A stretch of 64,000 nucleotides of DNA from positions 310,001-374,000 of the forward strand of contig NZ_NPMR01000002.1 in NCBI RefSeq assembly GCF_002245215.1, written 5' to 3'. The notes under the pieces were generated by a model that worked only from the letters and a program-made list of their open reading frames with translations, searched no databases and had not been told where the DNA came from. This document shows, in pieces, positions 29,562 to 38,671 of this stretch. The first letter of the stretch is position 1. Each line of letters starts with the position of its first letter. The translations under genes were made by a program, and so were the position numbers. This DNA comes from Microbacterium sp. Yaish 1. GTDB lineage: Bacteria; Actinomycetota; Actinomycetes; Actinomycetales; Microbacteriaceae.

Positions 29562-30935
29562 TCAGTGGTGGAACGCCGAATTCGCGGCGGCCGTGGGCAT
29601 GGGCGACTGCAGGCCGTCGAGGTACGTCACCTCGCGCTGGATGTCGGCCAGCAGCGACTGGGCGAGATCCATGCTCAGCCCATTGCGCACGACGATGCGC
29701 TGCACCGTGATGTCGGTGAGATCGTCCGGCATCGGATAGGCCGGCACCAGCCAGCCGCGCATCCGCAACCGGTCCTGCAGGTCGTACAGCGTCCAGTTGT
29801 CGGTGTGTCCTTTTTTCAGACGCCACGCGAACACCGGGATGTCGCTGCCGTCGTTCCACAGCTCGAACGCATCGAGCGCGCCGATCCCGGCGGCGAGATA
29901 CTTCGCGACGTCCTGCGACTCCTGTTGCACGGCACGGTATCCCTCGAAACCGAGCCGGAGGAACAGGTAGTACTGGAGCAGCACTTGAGCGCCCGGCCGC
30001 GAGAAGTTCAGCGCAAACGTCGGCATCTCGCCGCCGAGATAGCTCACCTGGAAGACGAGGTCTTCGGGCAGCCACCGCGCTTCGCGCCACACGACCCAGC
30101 CGAGGCCCGGATACACCAGGCCGTACTTGTGGCCCGAGGTGCTGATCGAATGGACCCGCTCGAGACGGAAGTCCCAGACCAGGTCGGGCTGCAGGAAGGG
30201 CGCGATCATCCCGCCTGACGCGCCGTCGACGTGAATGGGGATGTCGAGACCGGTGCGTTCCTGGATGGCGTCGAGCGCCGCGGCGATCTGCGCGACGGGC
30301 TCGTACATCCCGGTGTACGTCACGCCCATGATGGCCACCACGCCGATCGTGTTCTCATCGACGTACTTCTCCAGATCGTGGCCGTCGAGCGTCTTGTGCT
30401 CCTCGGTGATCGGAACGAATCGGGGCTCGACGTCGAAGTAGTTGCAGAACTTCTCCCAGCACACCTGCACGGCGCTCGACATGACGAGGTTCGGAGTGGA
30501 CGCGTCCTTGCCTTGTGCCCGGCGAAGCTGCTGCCAACGCCGTTTGAACGCGAGCCCGCCGAGCATGCAGGCCTCCGAGGAGCCGATGGTCGAGGTGCCG
30601 ATGCTGTGTCCGGCATCCGGAGAATTCCACAGATTGGCGAGCATCCTCCAGCAGTTGTCCTCGATCGCCGCCGTCTGCGGGTACTCGTCCTTGTCGATCA
30701 TGTTCTTGTCGAACGACGAGGTGTAGACATCCTTCGCTTCGTCGTCCATCCACGTGCTCACGAACGTGGCGAGGTTCAAACGCGCATTTCCGTCGAGGAT
30801 CGTCTCGTCCTCGACGATCTGCTTCGCCGTTGCGGGAAGGGATTCGTTCTGCGGAATCACGTGCCTCGGCGCGCCCTTCGCCTCCGTGGGCCTGGTGAAC
30901 AGAGGGGCTGCCGGGCTGATCGTCTCGTCGTTCAT
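29562..30935 (-). CDS. gadB: glutamate decarboxylase
   Basis: 457 residues. PLP enzyme converting glutamate to GABA and CO2 with uptake of a proton, acting in acid resistance. The PLP lysine is Lys270 in STSGHKYG; upstream HVDGASGG holds the cofactor Asp, and SPDAGHSIGTSTIGSSEACMLG is the group II decarboxylase substrate region. Length equals E. coli GadB. SD AAGGAG precedes the ATG. Operon with gadC, and a standard promoter with about 80 nt of leader is visible. Confidence 0.96.
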   Translation of the reverse strand: MNDETISPAAPLFTRPTEAKGAPRHVIPQNESLPATAKQIVEDETILDGNARLNLATFVSTWMDDEAKDVYTSSFDKNMIDKDEYPQTAAIEDNCWRMLANLWNSPDAGHSIGTSTIGSSEACMLGGLAFKRRWQQLRRAQGKDASTPNLVMSSAVQVCWEKFCNYFDVEPRFVPITEEHKTLDGHDLEKYVDENTIGVVAIMGVTYTGMYEPVAQIAAALDAIQERTGLDIPIHVDGASGGMIAPFLQPDLVWDFRLERVHSISTSGHKYGLVYPGLGWVVWREARWLPEDLVFQVSYLGGEMPTFALNFSRPGAQVLLQYYLFLRLGFEGYRAVQQESQDVAKYLAAGIGALDAFELWNDGSDIPVFAWRLKKGHTDNWTLYDLQDRLRMRGWLVPAYPMPDDLTDITVQRIVVRNGLSMDLAQSLLADIQREVTYLDGLQSPMPTAAANSAFHH

Positions 30936-31020
30936 TTCGTCTCCTTACTGCACGCCGAATAGAGGCGGCGAGGGGTCGACCGTGTCCCCGCGGTCGAAGC
31001 CGCCCCTGTGAATGCCACCC

Positions 31021-31049
31021 AAGCTAGGACGGGCCTCCAGACGTCACAA
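31021..31049 (-). promoter_or_regulatory. gadBC promoter, -35 and -10
   Basis: TTGTGA (31044-31049) and TAGCTT (31021-31026) separated by exactly 17 bases on the minus strand, about 80-85 bases upstream of gadB. One of the few two-box promoters recognisable here. Confidence 0.6.
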
Positions 31050-31051
31050 GG

Positions 31052-31079
31052 GGGGTCGACGACACCGCGAATCGACCCC
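31052..31079 (-). terminator. hairpin after the thioredoxin-DUF4395 unit
   Basis: A perfect 8-bp stem GGGGTCGA / TCGACCCC with a 12-nt loop, between the DUF4395 stop and the gadB promoter. Confidence 0.55.
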
Positions 31080-31140
31080 GAACCTGGAGCTCGGAAACCG
31101 GATCAGACGCAGAAATCGGAGGAGGTACGGTCAGATCGGG

Positions 31141-31656
31141 CTACGCCCGCGCGCGCCCGACAAGACCCGCCCGCTGCAGCAGCAGATACATCTCGCAGCC
31201 CAGGCAGAAGCCGAACGCGGCATTCAGGAATGCGGCTGCGAACGCGAGCGCAGCGGCGATCGGCAACGCCCACGGAACGCCTGCGAGATGCAGGAGCAGT
31301 CCCGCCGCCGTCACCGTGAGGCCCACTCCCTGCGCGAAACGCGGCGGACGCGCGTCGTCGAACTCTCGCGGGGGTGACAGGCGTGGCCGCACGACGCGGC
31401 GGAAGAGCACAGCCCAGGGCGCGGTCCGCGGCGACACGACGCCCCAGAGGAACAGCAGCGCGGCGAAAACCAGGAGCAGGAAGCCCGCGTCGAGGACCCG
31501 ATCGGCGAGCGGCGCTGCAGCCAGGCGCGGTTCGGCGTCCGCGGACGCCGTCGCGATTCCGAGAAGCGAAGCGAGGAAGGCCACGAGCAGCAGTGCCGCC
31601 GTGATGGACGCGGCGAAGCGTGGCCCCCGCACGTCGAGGCGTTCGATCGTGGTCAT
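31141..31656 (-). CDS. DUF4395 membrane protein
   Basis: 171 residues with four predicted membrane helices (about 14-38, 52-72, 104-124, 126-150), matching DUF4395. The segment AAFLNAAFGFCLGCEMYLLL carries a C-x2-C pair at the membrane face, a hallmark of the family. It follows the thioredoxin-like gene by one base, so the two probably work together; a redox partner or sulfur-transfer role is inference. Function otherwise unknown. Confidence 0.8.
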   Translation of the reverse strand: MTTIERLDVRGPRFAASITAALLLVAFLASLLGIATASADAEPRLAAAPLADRVLDAGFLLLVFAALLFLWGVVSPRTAPWAVLFRRVVRPRLSPPREFDDARPPRFAQGVGLTVTAAGLLLHLAGVPWALPIAAALAFAAAFLNAAFGFCLGCEMYLLLQRAGLVGRARA

Positions 31657-31657
31657 C

Positions 31658-32086
31658 TCAGACCTCCTGCATGAGGCGGGTGAGCTCGGCCTGGAGCGCG
31701 GACCGATCCGGGACCCCGCCGGTGCGTCGACGCACGCGCCCGGTGCGGTCGAGCACGAGCACCGTGGGTGTCTGCATCACGTCGAACCGGCGCGTCAGGT
31801 CGGGGCGACGCGTGAGGTCCACCTCGACGTGGCGGACGCCGTCATGATCCTCGGCGAGCGACGACAGCACGCGCCGCGCTGCGGGGCACCGAGAGCACAG
31901 CTCGGTACTGAACTGCAGCAGGGTTGCAGACTCGCCGAAGGCGGGCGTGTCGACCATCGCGGGAGTCAGGACGTCGCCGTCCGCGACGTCGCGCGTCCGA
32001 TTGTGCAACCGCCGGGAGACCAGGCCGATCGCCGCGACGAACGCGACGAGCACGACGGTCAGGATGACGGCGGGAAGCGGCTGCAC
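31658..32086 (-). CDS. membrane-anchored thioredoxin-like protein
   Basis: 142 residues. One N-terminal membrane helix (about 3-22), then a thioredoxin fold with redox motif C-S-R-C in ELCSRCPAARR and the cis-Pro region MQTPTVLVLD. The active site is unusual (CSRC rather than CGPC) and the domain should face outside. Start GTG 32086 is favoured by TACCGT 7 bases upstream; GTG 32095 would add three residues and sits inside that box. Co-transcribed with the DUF4395 gene. Confidence 0.8.
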   Translation of the reverse strand: MQPLPAVILTVVLVAFVAAIGLVSRRLHNRTRDVADGDVLTPAMVDTPAFGESATLLQFSTELCSRCPAARRVLSSLAEDHDGVRHVEVDLTRRPDLTRRFDVMQTPTVLVLDRTGRVRRRTGGVPDRSALQAELTRLMQEV

Positions 32087-32093
32087 GATCGCC

Positions 32094-32099
32094 ACGGTA
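32094..32099 (-). promoter_or_regulatory. -10 box of the thioredoxin-DUF4395 unit
   Basis: TACCGT, 7 nt before GTG 32086; a weaker example of the leaderless pattern. Confidence 0.4.
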
Positions 32100-32157
32100 G
32101 CCCGCGGACGACGGCGGCGGGGAAGTGTGTCACCCTGTGACGACTCCCCCGCCGTCG

Positions 32158-34740
32158 TCAGCGAGCGGTGGTGAAGCTGACCACCTTGGGTGCGCGCACC
32201 ACGGCTCGAGAGATCTCACGGCCGTTCAGCGCCCGGACGATCTTCTCGTCGTTCCGGGCGAGCGCCTCGAGCTGGTCGGAGGAGATCTTCGCCGACACGC
32301 TGAGCGTGCCGCGCACCTTCCCGTCGATCTGGACGACCGCGGTGACGGATTCCTCGACGAGGAGCGTCGGGTCGGGCTGACGCCAGACGGCGAGCCCGAC
32401 GAAGGGCTGGTGGCCCAGCGTCTCCCACATCTCCTCAGCCGTGTGCGGAGCGAACAGATCGAGGATGACGGCGATCGCCTCGGCCGCCTCGCGAACCGCC
32501 GGGTCGCTCGCGCCCGCACCGCTGTCGATGACCTTGCGGGTGGCGTTCACGAGCTCCATGAGTCGCGCGACGACGACGTTGAACTTCGTCTGCTCGACGA
32601 GCCCCGGAGCGTCTGCCCACAGGCGGTGCGTGACGCGACGGAGCGCGGCATCCCCCTCGGCCCAGACGACGTCGATCTCGCTGTCGACGTCCGCGGCCAC
32701 GCGCAGCGCGCGGGCGAGGAACTTCGCCGCTCCCGTCGTCGAGACGTCTGCCCAGTCCTTGTCGTCTTCGACGGGCCCGGCGAAAGCCAGTGCCACACGC
32801 AGGACGTCGGCCCCGTGCTGCTCGAGCTCCTCCTGGAAGAGCACGAGGTTGCCCTTGCTCTTCGACATCTTCGCGCCGTCGAGGATGACCATGCCCTGGT
32901 TGATGAGGCTCGAGAACGGCTCGGTGAACTCCACCTGGCCCATGTCGAAGAGGGCCTTGGTGATGAACCGCGCGTAGAGCAGGTGCAGGATCGCGTGCTC
33001 GACGCCGCCGATGTAGAAGTCGACCGGGCCCCACTTGTCCGCCTCGCGAGGCGCGAAAGGCTGGCCCGCGTCGTTCGGCGACAGGAAGCGCAGGAAGTAC
33101 CACGAGCTGTCGACGAAGGTGTCCATCGTGTCGGGGTCCCGCAGGGCCGGCTCCCCCGTCTCGGGGTCGGTCGTCGTGACCCAGTCGGTCGCGGCACCGA
33201 GCGGCGACGCGCCCTTCGGCGTGAGATCGAGGCCCTCCACGGACGGGAGGCGGACCGGAAGCTCCTCGGCGGGCACCGGAACGATCCGGCCGTCCTCCGT
33301 GTGGATCATCGGGATAGGGGTTCCCCAGAAGCGCTGCCGCGAGATCAGCCAGTCCCGCAGGCGGTAGGTCTTGGCGGCGCGGCCGGTGCCGCTCGCGGTC
33401 AGCTGCTCGATCGCGCGCGCGATCGCATTGCGCTTGCTCAGGCCGTCGAGCGCGCCCGAGTTGATCATGCGTCCCTCACCCGTGAGGGCGACGCCGGTGC
33501 GGGCGGGGTCGAGCTCGTCGATCGCGGGCGCGGAGTCGACGGGCACGCCCTCGTCGTCGAGCTCGATGACGGGCATCGCACCCGTGACGGGGGCCGTCGT
33601 GTCGACGACGACCCGGACCGGCAGGTCGAACGCTCGCGCGAAGTCGAGGTCGCGCTGATCGTGGGCCGGGACGGCCATGACCGCGCCGTGGCCGTAGTCG
33701 GCGAGCACATAGTCGGCCGCCCAGATCGGCAGCCGTTCACCGTTGATGGGGTTGATGGCGAACCGATCGAGGAAGACACCGGTCTTCGGACGGTCCGCAG
33801 TCTGCCGGTCGATCTCGCTCGTCTTCTGGACGGTCTGCAGGTACTCGCGGAAGCGCTGCTGCACCTCTTCGGAAGAACCGGCCGCGAGCTCCGCCGCGAG
33901 GTCGGAGTCGGGCGCGACGACCATGAAGGTCGCACCGTGCAGCGTGTCGGGCCGGGTCGAGAAGACCGTGACCTTCTCGTCGCGGCCCTCGATCTCGAAG
34001 TCGATGTCGGCGCCGACCGACCGACCGATCCAGTTGCGCTGCATCTGGATGACCTTCTGCGGCCAGAAGCCCTCGAGCTGGTTCAGGTCGTCGAGCAGGC
34101 GGTCGGCGTACTCGGTGATCTTGAAGTACCACTGCGTGAGCTTCTTCTTCACGACCTCGGCGCCGCAGCGCTCGCAGTGGCCGTCGACGACCTGCTCGTT
34201 GGCGAGCACCGTCTGGTCGTTCGGGCACCAGTTGACCGGGCTCTCCTTGCGGTAGGCCAACCCCTTCTCATAGAGCTTCTGGAAGAGCCACTGATTCCAG
34301 GTGTAGTACTCGGGGTCGCTCGTGTGGAGCACGCGGCTCCAGTCGAACGAGACGCCGTACTCGTGCAGGCTCTGCTTCTGCTGGGCGATGTTGTCGTACG
34401 TCCACGCACGGGGGTCGGCGCCGCGCTTGATGGCGGCGTTCTCAGCGGGCAGACCGAAGCTGTCCCAGCCGATGGGATGCAGCACGTTGTAGCCGCGGTG
34501 GCGCCAGAAGCGCGCCACGATGTCGGAGTAGAGGTAGTTCTCGGCGTGCCCCATGTGGAGGTCGCCCGAGGGGTACGGGAACATCGCCAGGACGTACTTG
34601 CGGGGACGCTTGTCGTCGTCGCCGCCGGCACGGAAGGGATCGGCGTCTGCCCAGGCGCGCTGCCACTTCGCCTGAACGGCGTGGGCGTCGAAAGCGGCGG
34701 AATCGGGCGTGTGGGCGCGATCAGTGGAGCTGTCGGTCAC
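32158..34740 (-). CDS. leuS: leucyl-tRNA synthetase
   Basis: 860 residues, class Ia. HIGH motif HMGH (about 62-65) in [15 protein letters not shown], zinc-type pair CERCGAEV, the CP1 editing domain with [20 protein letters not shown] intact in [10 protein letters not shown], then anticodon-binding and C-terminal domains. Bacterial type, full length. GTG start; a possible CAGATT -10 box lies 9 bases upstream, and I see no T-box or leader peptide. 51 bases separate it from the end of pabB. Confidence 0.98.
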   Translation of the reverse strand: MTDSSTDRAHTPDSAAFDAHAVQAKWQRAWADADPFRAGGDDDKRPRKYVLAMFPYPSGDLHMGHAENYLYSDIVARFWRHRGYNVLHPIGWDSFGLPAENAAIKRGADPRAWTYDNIAQQKQSLHEYGVSFDWSRVLHTSDPEYYTWNQWLFQKLYEKGLAYRKESPVNWCPNDQTVLANEQVVDGHCERCGAEVVKKKLTQWYFKITEYADRLLDDLNQLEGFWPQKVIQMQRNWIGRSVGADIDFEIEGRDEKVTVFSTRPDTLHGATFMVVAPDSDLAAELAAGSSEEVQQRFREYLQTVQKTSEIDRQTADRPKTGVFLDRFAINPINGERLPIWAADYVLADYGHGAVMAVPAHDQRDLDFARAFDLPVRVVVDTTAPVTGAMPVIELDDEGVPVDSAPAIDELDPARTGVALTGEGRMINSGALDGLSKRNAIARAIEQLTASGTGRAAKTYRLRDWLISRQRFWGTPIPMIHTEDGRIVPVPAEELPVRLPSVEGLDLTPKGASPLGAATDWVTTTDPETGEPALRDPDTMDTFVDSSWYFLRFLSPNDAGQPFAPREADKWGPVDFYIGGVEHAILHLLYARFITKALFDMGQVEFTEPFSSLINQGMVILDGAKMSKSKGNLVLFQEELEQHGADVLRVALAFAGPVEDDKDWADVSTTGAAKFLARALRVAADVDSEIDVVWAEGDAALRRVTHRLWADAPGLVEQTKFNVVVARLMELVNATRKVIDSGAGASDPAVREAAEAIAVILDLFAPHTAEEMWETLGHQPFVGLAVWRQPDPTLLVEESVTAVVQIDGKVRGTLSVSAKISSDQLEALARNDEKIVRALNGREISRAVVRAPKVVSFTTAR

Positions 34741-34791
34741 GGGTGAACCAATCTGGGAATGCGAAAAGGGCGCGAGAGCACCGCTCCCAGG

Positions 34792-36120
34792 CTACCGGAC
34801 CCGCTCCCGCCACCGGGGCGGCAGCTCGGCTCCGAGCGCGGCGAGCGGCGCCCGCGCCTTCAGCGCGACCTCGTCCACCTCGGCCTCCGGCTCGGATCCC
34901 CACGTGATGCCCCCGCCCGCACCGACGTAGGCGGTGCCGTCGTCGACGACGATCGACCGGATGACCATCGCGAGGTCTGCATCGCCGTCGCGGCCGACCC
35001 AGCCGAAGCATCCCGCGTATGTCCCCCGCGGGGCGCGCTCGAGGACGTGCAGGATCGCCATCGCCGAGAGCTTCGGCGCGCCGGTCATGCTCCCGGCCGG
35101 GAACGTCGCGGCGAGCACCTCCGACAGGCGCGTGCCCGGTCGGATCGATCCCGACACACTGCTGACGAGCTGGTGCACGGCCGGATACGTCTCGACCTCG
35201 AGCAGCCGCTCGACCACGACGGAACCGGGGTCGCTCACGCGCTGGAGGTCGTTGCGCATGAGGTCGACGATCATGACGTTCTCCGCGCGCTCCTTCGGAC
35301 TCGTCACGAGATCCCGGACGAGCCGTGCATCGGATGCCGCATCGCGGCCGCGCCGCCGGGTGCCTTTGATCGGGCTCGTCAGGACGGTGCCGGCGGCGAG
35401 CCCGAGGAATCGCTCGGGACTCGCGCTGATCAGCGCGCGCTTCCCCGACCGGATCAGCCCGCCGTGGTGCGAGGATGCCGCGGCCCGGAGCCTCCGGAAC
35501 ACCCCGAGCGCATCGATCGGGCGTTCGTCCCGCACGGTGAACCGGGTCGTGAGACAGAGCTGGTAAGCGTCGCCCCGTCGGATCGCGTCGCGGCACTCCT
35601 CGACGAGTTCGGCGTAGCGTTCGGGCCCGACGCGGGCCGCGGCGTCGAGTCGACGCATGGCCGCCGATTCCTCGCTGACGGCAACGGCGCCCTCGCGCCA
35701 GCGGTCGACCTCCGCGGCGAAGTCCGCCACCGCCTCGGCCGGTGCCGCCACCCACACGCGCCGCTCCGCGTGGTCGAACGCCACGAATCGCTCCACCCGC
35801 AGCCAGAGCGCTTCGGGTTCGTCGGCGTCCCGCTGCGCCGGCGCTCCTGCTCGTGACGCCGCAGCGTCGTAGCCCGCCCAGCCGACCCAGCCGCCGAGGA
35901 AGGGCCCGGCGCGCTCGGCGTCGCTCCTCGCATACGTCGAAGACCCGTCCACGATGGGGTCGGGGGCCTCGGCCGGCTCGCCGGAACCGAGCCAGCTCCA
36001 TCCCGAGGCGGCGTCGACACCGGCGTCGAGCCAGAAGACGTGCTCACCGGGCACCGCGCCGACGAGCACGGCGGGGTCGATCCACCCGTCGAGGCAGCGG
36101 AAGCTGGTCGTCTCGGGCAC
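34792..36120 (-). CDS. pabB: aminodeoxychorismate synthase component I
   Basis: 442 residues. Chorismate-binding enzyme making 4-amino-4-deoxychorismate for folate. SPIKGTRRRGRD (PIKGT) carries the Lys that distinguishes PabB from the PIAGT of anthranilate synthase; GSMTGAPKLSAM and GAGGGITWGSEPEAEVDE are the usual C-terminal motifs. No glutamine amidotransferase domain is fused, so a PabA partner is expected elsewhere. GTG 36120 sits six bases after TAACCT; GTG 36126 directly abuts the box and is less likely. The two folate genes in the window, this and folC, are not linked. Confidence 0.9.
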   Translation of the reverse strand: MPETTSFRCLDGWIDPAVLVGAVPGEHVFWLDAGVDAASGWSWLGSGEPAEAPDPIVDGSSTYARSDAERAGPFLGGWVGWAGYDAAASRAGAPAQRDADEPEALWLRVERFVAFDHAERRVWVAAPAEAVADFAAEVDRWREGAVAVSEESAAMRRLDAAARVGPERYAELVEECRDAIRRGDAYQLCLTTRFTVRDERPIDALGVFRRLRAAASSHHGGLIRSGKRALISASPERFLGLAAGTVLTSPIKGTRRRGRDAASDARLVRDLVTSPKERAENVMIVDLMRNDLQRVSDPGSVVVERLLEVETYPAVHQLVSSVSGSIRPGTRLSEVLAATFPAGSMTGAPKLSAMAILHVLERAPRGTYAGCFGWVGRDGDADLAMVIRSIVVDDGTAYVGAGGGITWGSEPEAEVDEVALKARAPLAALGAELPPRWRERVR

Positions 36121-36126
36121 GATCAC

Positions 36127-36132
36127 AGGTTA
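36127..36132 (-). promoter_or_regulatory. -10 box of pabB (leaderless)
   Basis: TAACCT, 6 nt before GTG 36120. Divergent from the DedA promoter, whose -10 is 18 bases away. Confidence 0.55.
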
Positions 36133-36150
36133 TGTCTTGGGCCACGCCCC

Positions 36151-36156
36151 TAGGCT
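36151..36156 (+). promoter_or_regulatory. -10 box of the DedA gene (leaderless)
   Basis: TAGGCT, 6 nt before the GTG at 36163. Confidence 0.6.
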
Positions 36157-36162
36157 CGGAGC

Positions 36163-36843
36163 GTGAACGAGATCCTCGACTGGATTCTGAACACTGTGCA
36201 GAGCATCGACCCGGTGTTGCGCACGGTCGTGGCGGGTATCGCGATCATGCTCGAGACCAGCGTGCTCATCGGTCTCGTGGTGCCCGGCGACACCGTCGTC
36301 ATCGTGGCCGCGACCGCTGTGGGCAGCGTCGGTGAGGGGTTCATCCTGGGCGCCAGTGTCATCGCCGGCTCACTCGCGGGCGAGTCGATCGGGTTCGCCC
36401 TCGGGCGCTGGCTCGGCCCGCGTATCCGCTTCTCGCGTCTCGGCCGGCGGATCGGCGAGGACAACTGGGTGCGTTCGGAGCTGTATCTGCGCCGCCGGGG
36501 CGGCCCCGCGATCTTCCTCTCGAGGTTCCTGCCCGTCCTGCACTCGCTCGTGCCACTGACGGTCGGCATGAGCGGATTCTCCTACCGCCGGTTCCTCGCG
36601 TGGACGGCGCCGGCGTGTGTCATCTGGACCTCACTCTACGTGGGCGTCGTCGCCGCGGCGGCGAAGACCTATCGCGCCGTCTCGGACAACATCCAGTACG
36701 CCGGCTACCTCTTCGTCGGCGTCATCGTCGTGTTCCTGGTTCTCGCCTACCTCATGAAGCGTCTGATCACCCGCCGCGAGGCGCGTCATCTGCGGCTCGA
36801 GGAGGAGAAGACCCGACTCGCGGACGGGGACGTGAAAGACTGA
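36163..36843 (+). CDS. DedA family membrane protein
   Basis: 226 residues, SNARE-associated/VTT domain. Several hydrophobic helices; the family core is visible as GLVVPGDTVVI (about 45-55), AGSLAGESIGFALGRWLGP, and FLSRFLPVLHSLVPLTVGMSGFSYRRFL, containing the conserved R-F-x-P-x-x-H/R segment. DedA proteins are thought to translocate phospholipids or undecaprenyl phosphate across the membrane. The C-terminus is highly charged and cytoplasmic. Four bases separate it from the App1-type phosphatase, so the two are probably one transcript. Confidence 0.92.
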   Translation: MNEILDWILNTVQSIDPVLRTVVAGIAIMLETSVLIGLVVPGDTVVIVAATAVGSVGEGFILGASVIAGSLAGESIGFALGRWLGPRIRFSRLGRRIGEDNWVRSELYLRRRGGPAIFLSRFLPVLHSLVPLTVGMSGFSYRRFLAWTAPACVIWTSLYVGVVAAAAKTYRAVSDNIQYAGYLFVGVIVVFLVLAYLMKRLITRREARHLRLEEEKTRLADGDVKD

Positions 36844-36847
36844 AGCG

Positions 36848-37882
36848 ATGGCTTCCTCACCCGCACCACGGAAGAAGATCCTGTGGTTGGCGCGCCTCGA
36901 GCGCCGCTTCCACTCGTGGCGCGAACGACGCGCCCGCGCGCGCGGTCAACGACCGACCGTCGCCGCATACCCGGGCTACGGCGGTGACGGGTGGGTCCGC
37001 GTCCTCGGACGCGTGCTGATCGCACCCCAGAAACGCCCCACGAAGGGCGGCGAGTACGCGTCGGTCCGTGGCTGGCGCAGCTTCGCGTCGGTGCCGGTGG
37101 CGTTCGCGCAGGTGAAGGTCACCGTCGCCGGTACGACCCATGAGATCGTGGCCGACCGCGGCGGCGTCATCGACGTCGAGCTGCCCGGGGCGCTCGAGCC
37201 CGGCTGGCAGACGATCACGATGACCGTCGAGGGCAGCGAGGTCATCGAGACGCGCGTCTTCGTGATCTCCGGCGACGTCGATTTCGGCATCATCTCCGAC
37301 ATCGACGACACCGTCATGGTGACCGCTCTGCCGCGCCCGTTCGTGGCGGCATGGAACTCCTTCGTCCTCGACGAGCACGCGCGTCAACCGGTCCCCGGGA
37401 TGGCCGTCATGCTCGAGCGTCTCACGCGTGACCGTCCCGGCAGCCCGGTCATCTATCTCTCGACGGGAGCCTGGAACGTCGCCCCGACGCTCATGCGGTT
37501 CCTCAGAAGACACGTCTTCCCGTCGGGTCCGATGCTCCTGACCGATTGGGGACCGACGCACGACCGCTGGTTCCGCAGCGGACGCGACCACAAGGCCGAG
37601 AACCTGCGGCGCCTCGCGAAGGAGTTTCCGAACGTCCGCTGGCTCCTCGTCGGCGATGACGGCCAGCACGACGACGCGCTGTACACGGCGTTCGCCAGCG
37701 AGAACCCCGACCGGGTGCGCGCGGTCGCGATCCGTCGCCTGTCGCCCGCCGAGGCCGTCCTCGCGGGTGGCCGCACCGCGGTCAACGATCACTCCGCGGC
37801 TCAGGTGCCCTGGGTCACCGGGTCCGACGGAGCGGCGCTCCTGGACCGGCTCGCCGATGTCGGCGTCATCGAGCGCGACTGA
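36848..37882 (+). CDS. App1-type (DUF2183) phosphatidate phosphatase family protein
   Basis: 344 residues. The HAD-like catalytic site D-x-D-x-T occurs as SDIDDTV (about 154-160), followed by YLSTGAWNV, LLTDWGPT and LVGDDGQHDDALY, all features of the DUF2183/App1 group. The yeast member dephosphorylates phosphatidate to diacylglycerol. The strongly basic N-terminus (RLERRFHSWRERRARARG) suggests peripheral membrane binding. Coupled to the DedA gene, it may take part in lipid turnover. Substrate in bacteria is unproven. Confidence 0.85.
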   Translation: MASSPAPRKKILWLARLERRFHSWRERRARARGQRPTVAAYPGYGGDGWVRVLGRVLIAPQKRPTKGGEYASVRGWRSFASVPVAFAQVKVTVAGTTHEIVADRGGVIDVELPGALEPGWQTITMTVEGSEVIETRVFVISGDVDFGIISDIDDTVMVTALPRPFVAAWNSFVLDEHARQPVPGMAVMLERLTRDRPGSPVIYLSTGAWNVAPTLMRFLRRHVFPSGPMLLTDWGPTHDRWFRSGRDHKAENLRRLAKEFPNVRWLLVGDDGQHDDALYTAFASENPDRVRAVAIRRLSPAEAVLAGGRTAVNDHSAAQVPWVTGSDGAALLDRLADVGVIERD

Positions 37883-37914
37883 GGTCGATGCCGACGGATG
37901 TCGCACCCGCGCCC

Positions 37915-37920
37915 TACGCT
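37915..37920 (+). promoter_or_regulatory. -10 box of the SRAP gene (leaderless)
   Basis: TACGCT, 6 nt before the ATG at 37927, which fixes that start. Confidence 0.6.
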
Positions 37921-37926
37921 GAAAAC

Positions 37927-38634
37927 ATGTGCGGTCGTTTCGTCGTAGCCCGCGTCGGTTCCGAGCTCGCGAGCGTTCTGCACGCCGAAGTCGTTCCCGA
38001 CGATCTGCCCTCCCCCTCGTTCAACATCGCGCCCACCGCTCAGGCGACCATCGTGCTCGACTCGGCCAAGACCGAGCCGCCGACACGTCGACTGGCGTCG
38101 GCACGGTGGGGCCTCGTGCCCGCATGGGCGAAGGATCCGTCGGTGGGCGTGCGGGCGTTCAACGCCCGGTCCGAAGAAGCAGCCGAGAAGCCGACGTTCC
38201 GAGATGCACTGGTATCGCGCCGCGCCGTCATCCCGGCTTCGGGCTACTACGAGTGGCAGGGCCCTGCCGACGCGAAGACGCCTCACTTCATCCGGCCCGA
38301 GAGCGGTGAGCCGCTCTTCTTCGCCGGCCTCTACGAGTGGTGGAAGGATCCGTCGCGCCCCGCCGACGATCCCGGCCGTTGGTTGCTGACCTTCACCATC
38401 CTGACCCGCTCCGCGGTCGGCGGCCTGGCGGAGATCCACGACCGGATGCCGCTGATGATCGACGCGGAGTACGCCGACGTCTGGCTCGATCCCACCACCG
38501 AGTACCCGGCCGACCTGCTCGACGCGGTGTCGGACGCGGCACCGGCCGTCGTCGACACGCTCACCTGGTTCGCCGTCGGGCCTGCTGTGGGCAACGTGCG
38601 CAACGACGATCCATCGCTCATCGAGCCGGTGTGA
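37927..38634 (+). CDS. SOS response-associated peptidase (SRAP/HMCES family)
   Basis: 235 residues. The invariant Cys2 (MCGRFVV) forms a covalent bond with abasic sites in single-stranded DNA after removal of Met1, protecting replication forks. Other active-site segments are FNARSEE (Asn), SGYYEWQ (Glu) and EIHDRMPLM (His). Length matches E. coli YedK. Because Cys2 must follow the start, ATG 37927 is certain; it is leaderless. It is followed 37 bases later by a putative DNA glycosylase. No LexA box could be identified. Confidence 0.95.
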   Translation: MCGRFVVARVGSELASVLHAEVVPDDLPSPSFNIAPTAQATIVLDSAKTEPPTRRLASARWGLVPAWAKDPSVGVRAFNARSEEAAEKPTFRDALVSRRAVIPASGYYEWQGPADAKTPHFIRPESGEPLFFAGLYEWWKDPSRPADDPGRWLLTFTILTRSAVGGLAEIHDRMPLMIDAEYADVWLDPTTEYPADLLDAVSDAAPAVVDTLTWFAVGPAVGNVRNDDPSLIEPV

Positions 38635-38659
38635 CGCGGCTTCCCAGCGCACCGGTGTC

Positions 38660-38665
38660 TATCCT
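38660..38665 (+). promoter_or_regulatory. -10 box of the putative glycosylase gene (leaderless)
   Basis: TATCCT, 6 nt before the GTG at 38672. Confidence 0.55.
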
Positions 38666-38671
38666 CGAGAG

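Noticed and set aside
32125..34746. 873-codon plus-strand frame opposite leuS
   Set aside because: Mirror frame of a complete LeuRS; no motif or start signal.
34741..34791. Possible attenuator between pabB and leuS
   Set aside because: No convincing stem, leader ORF or T-tract in the 51-base gap.
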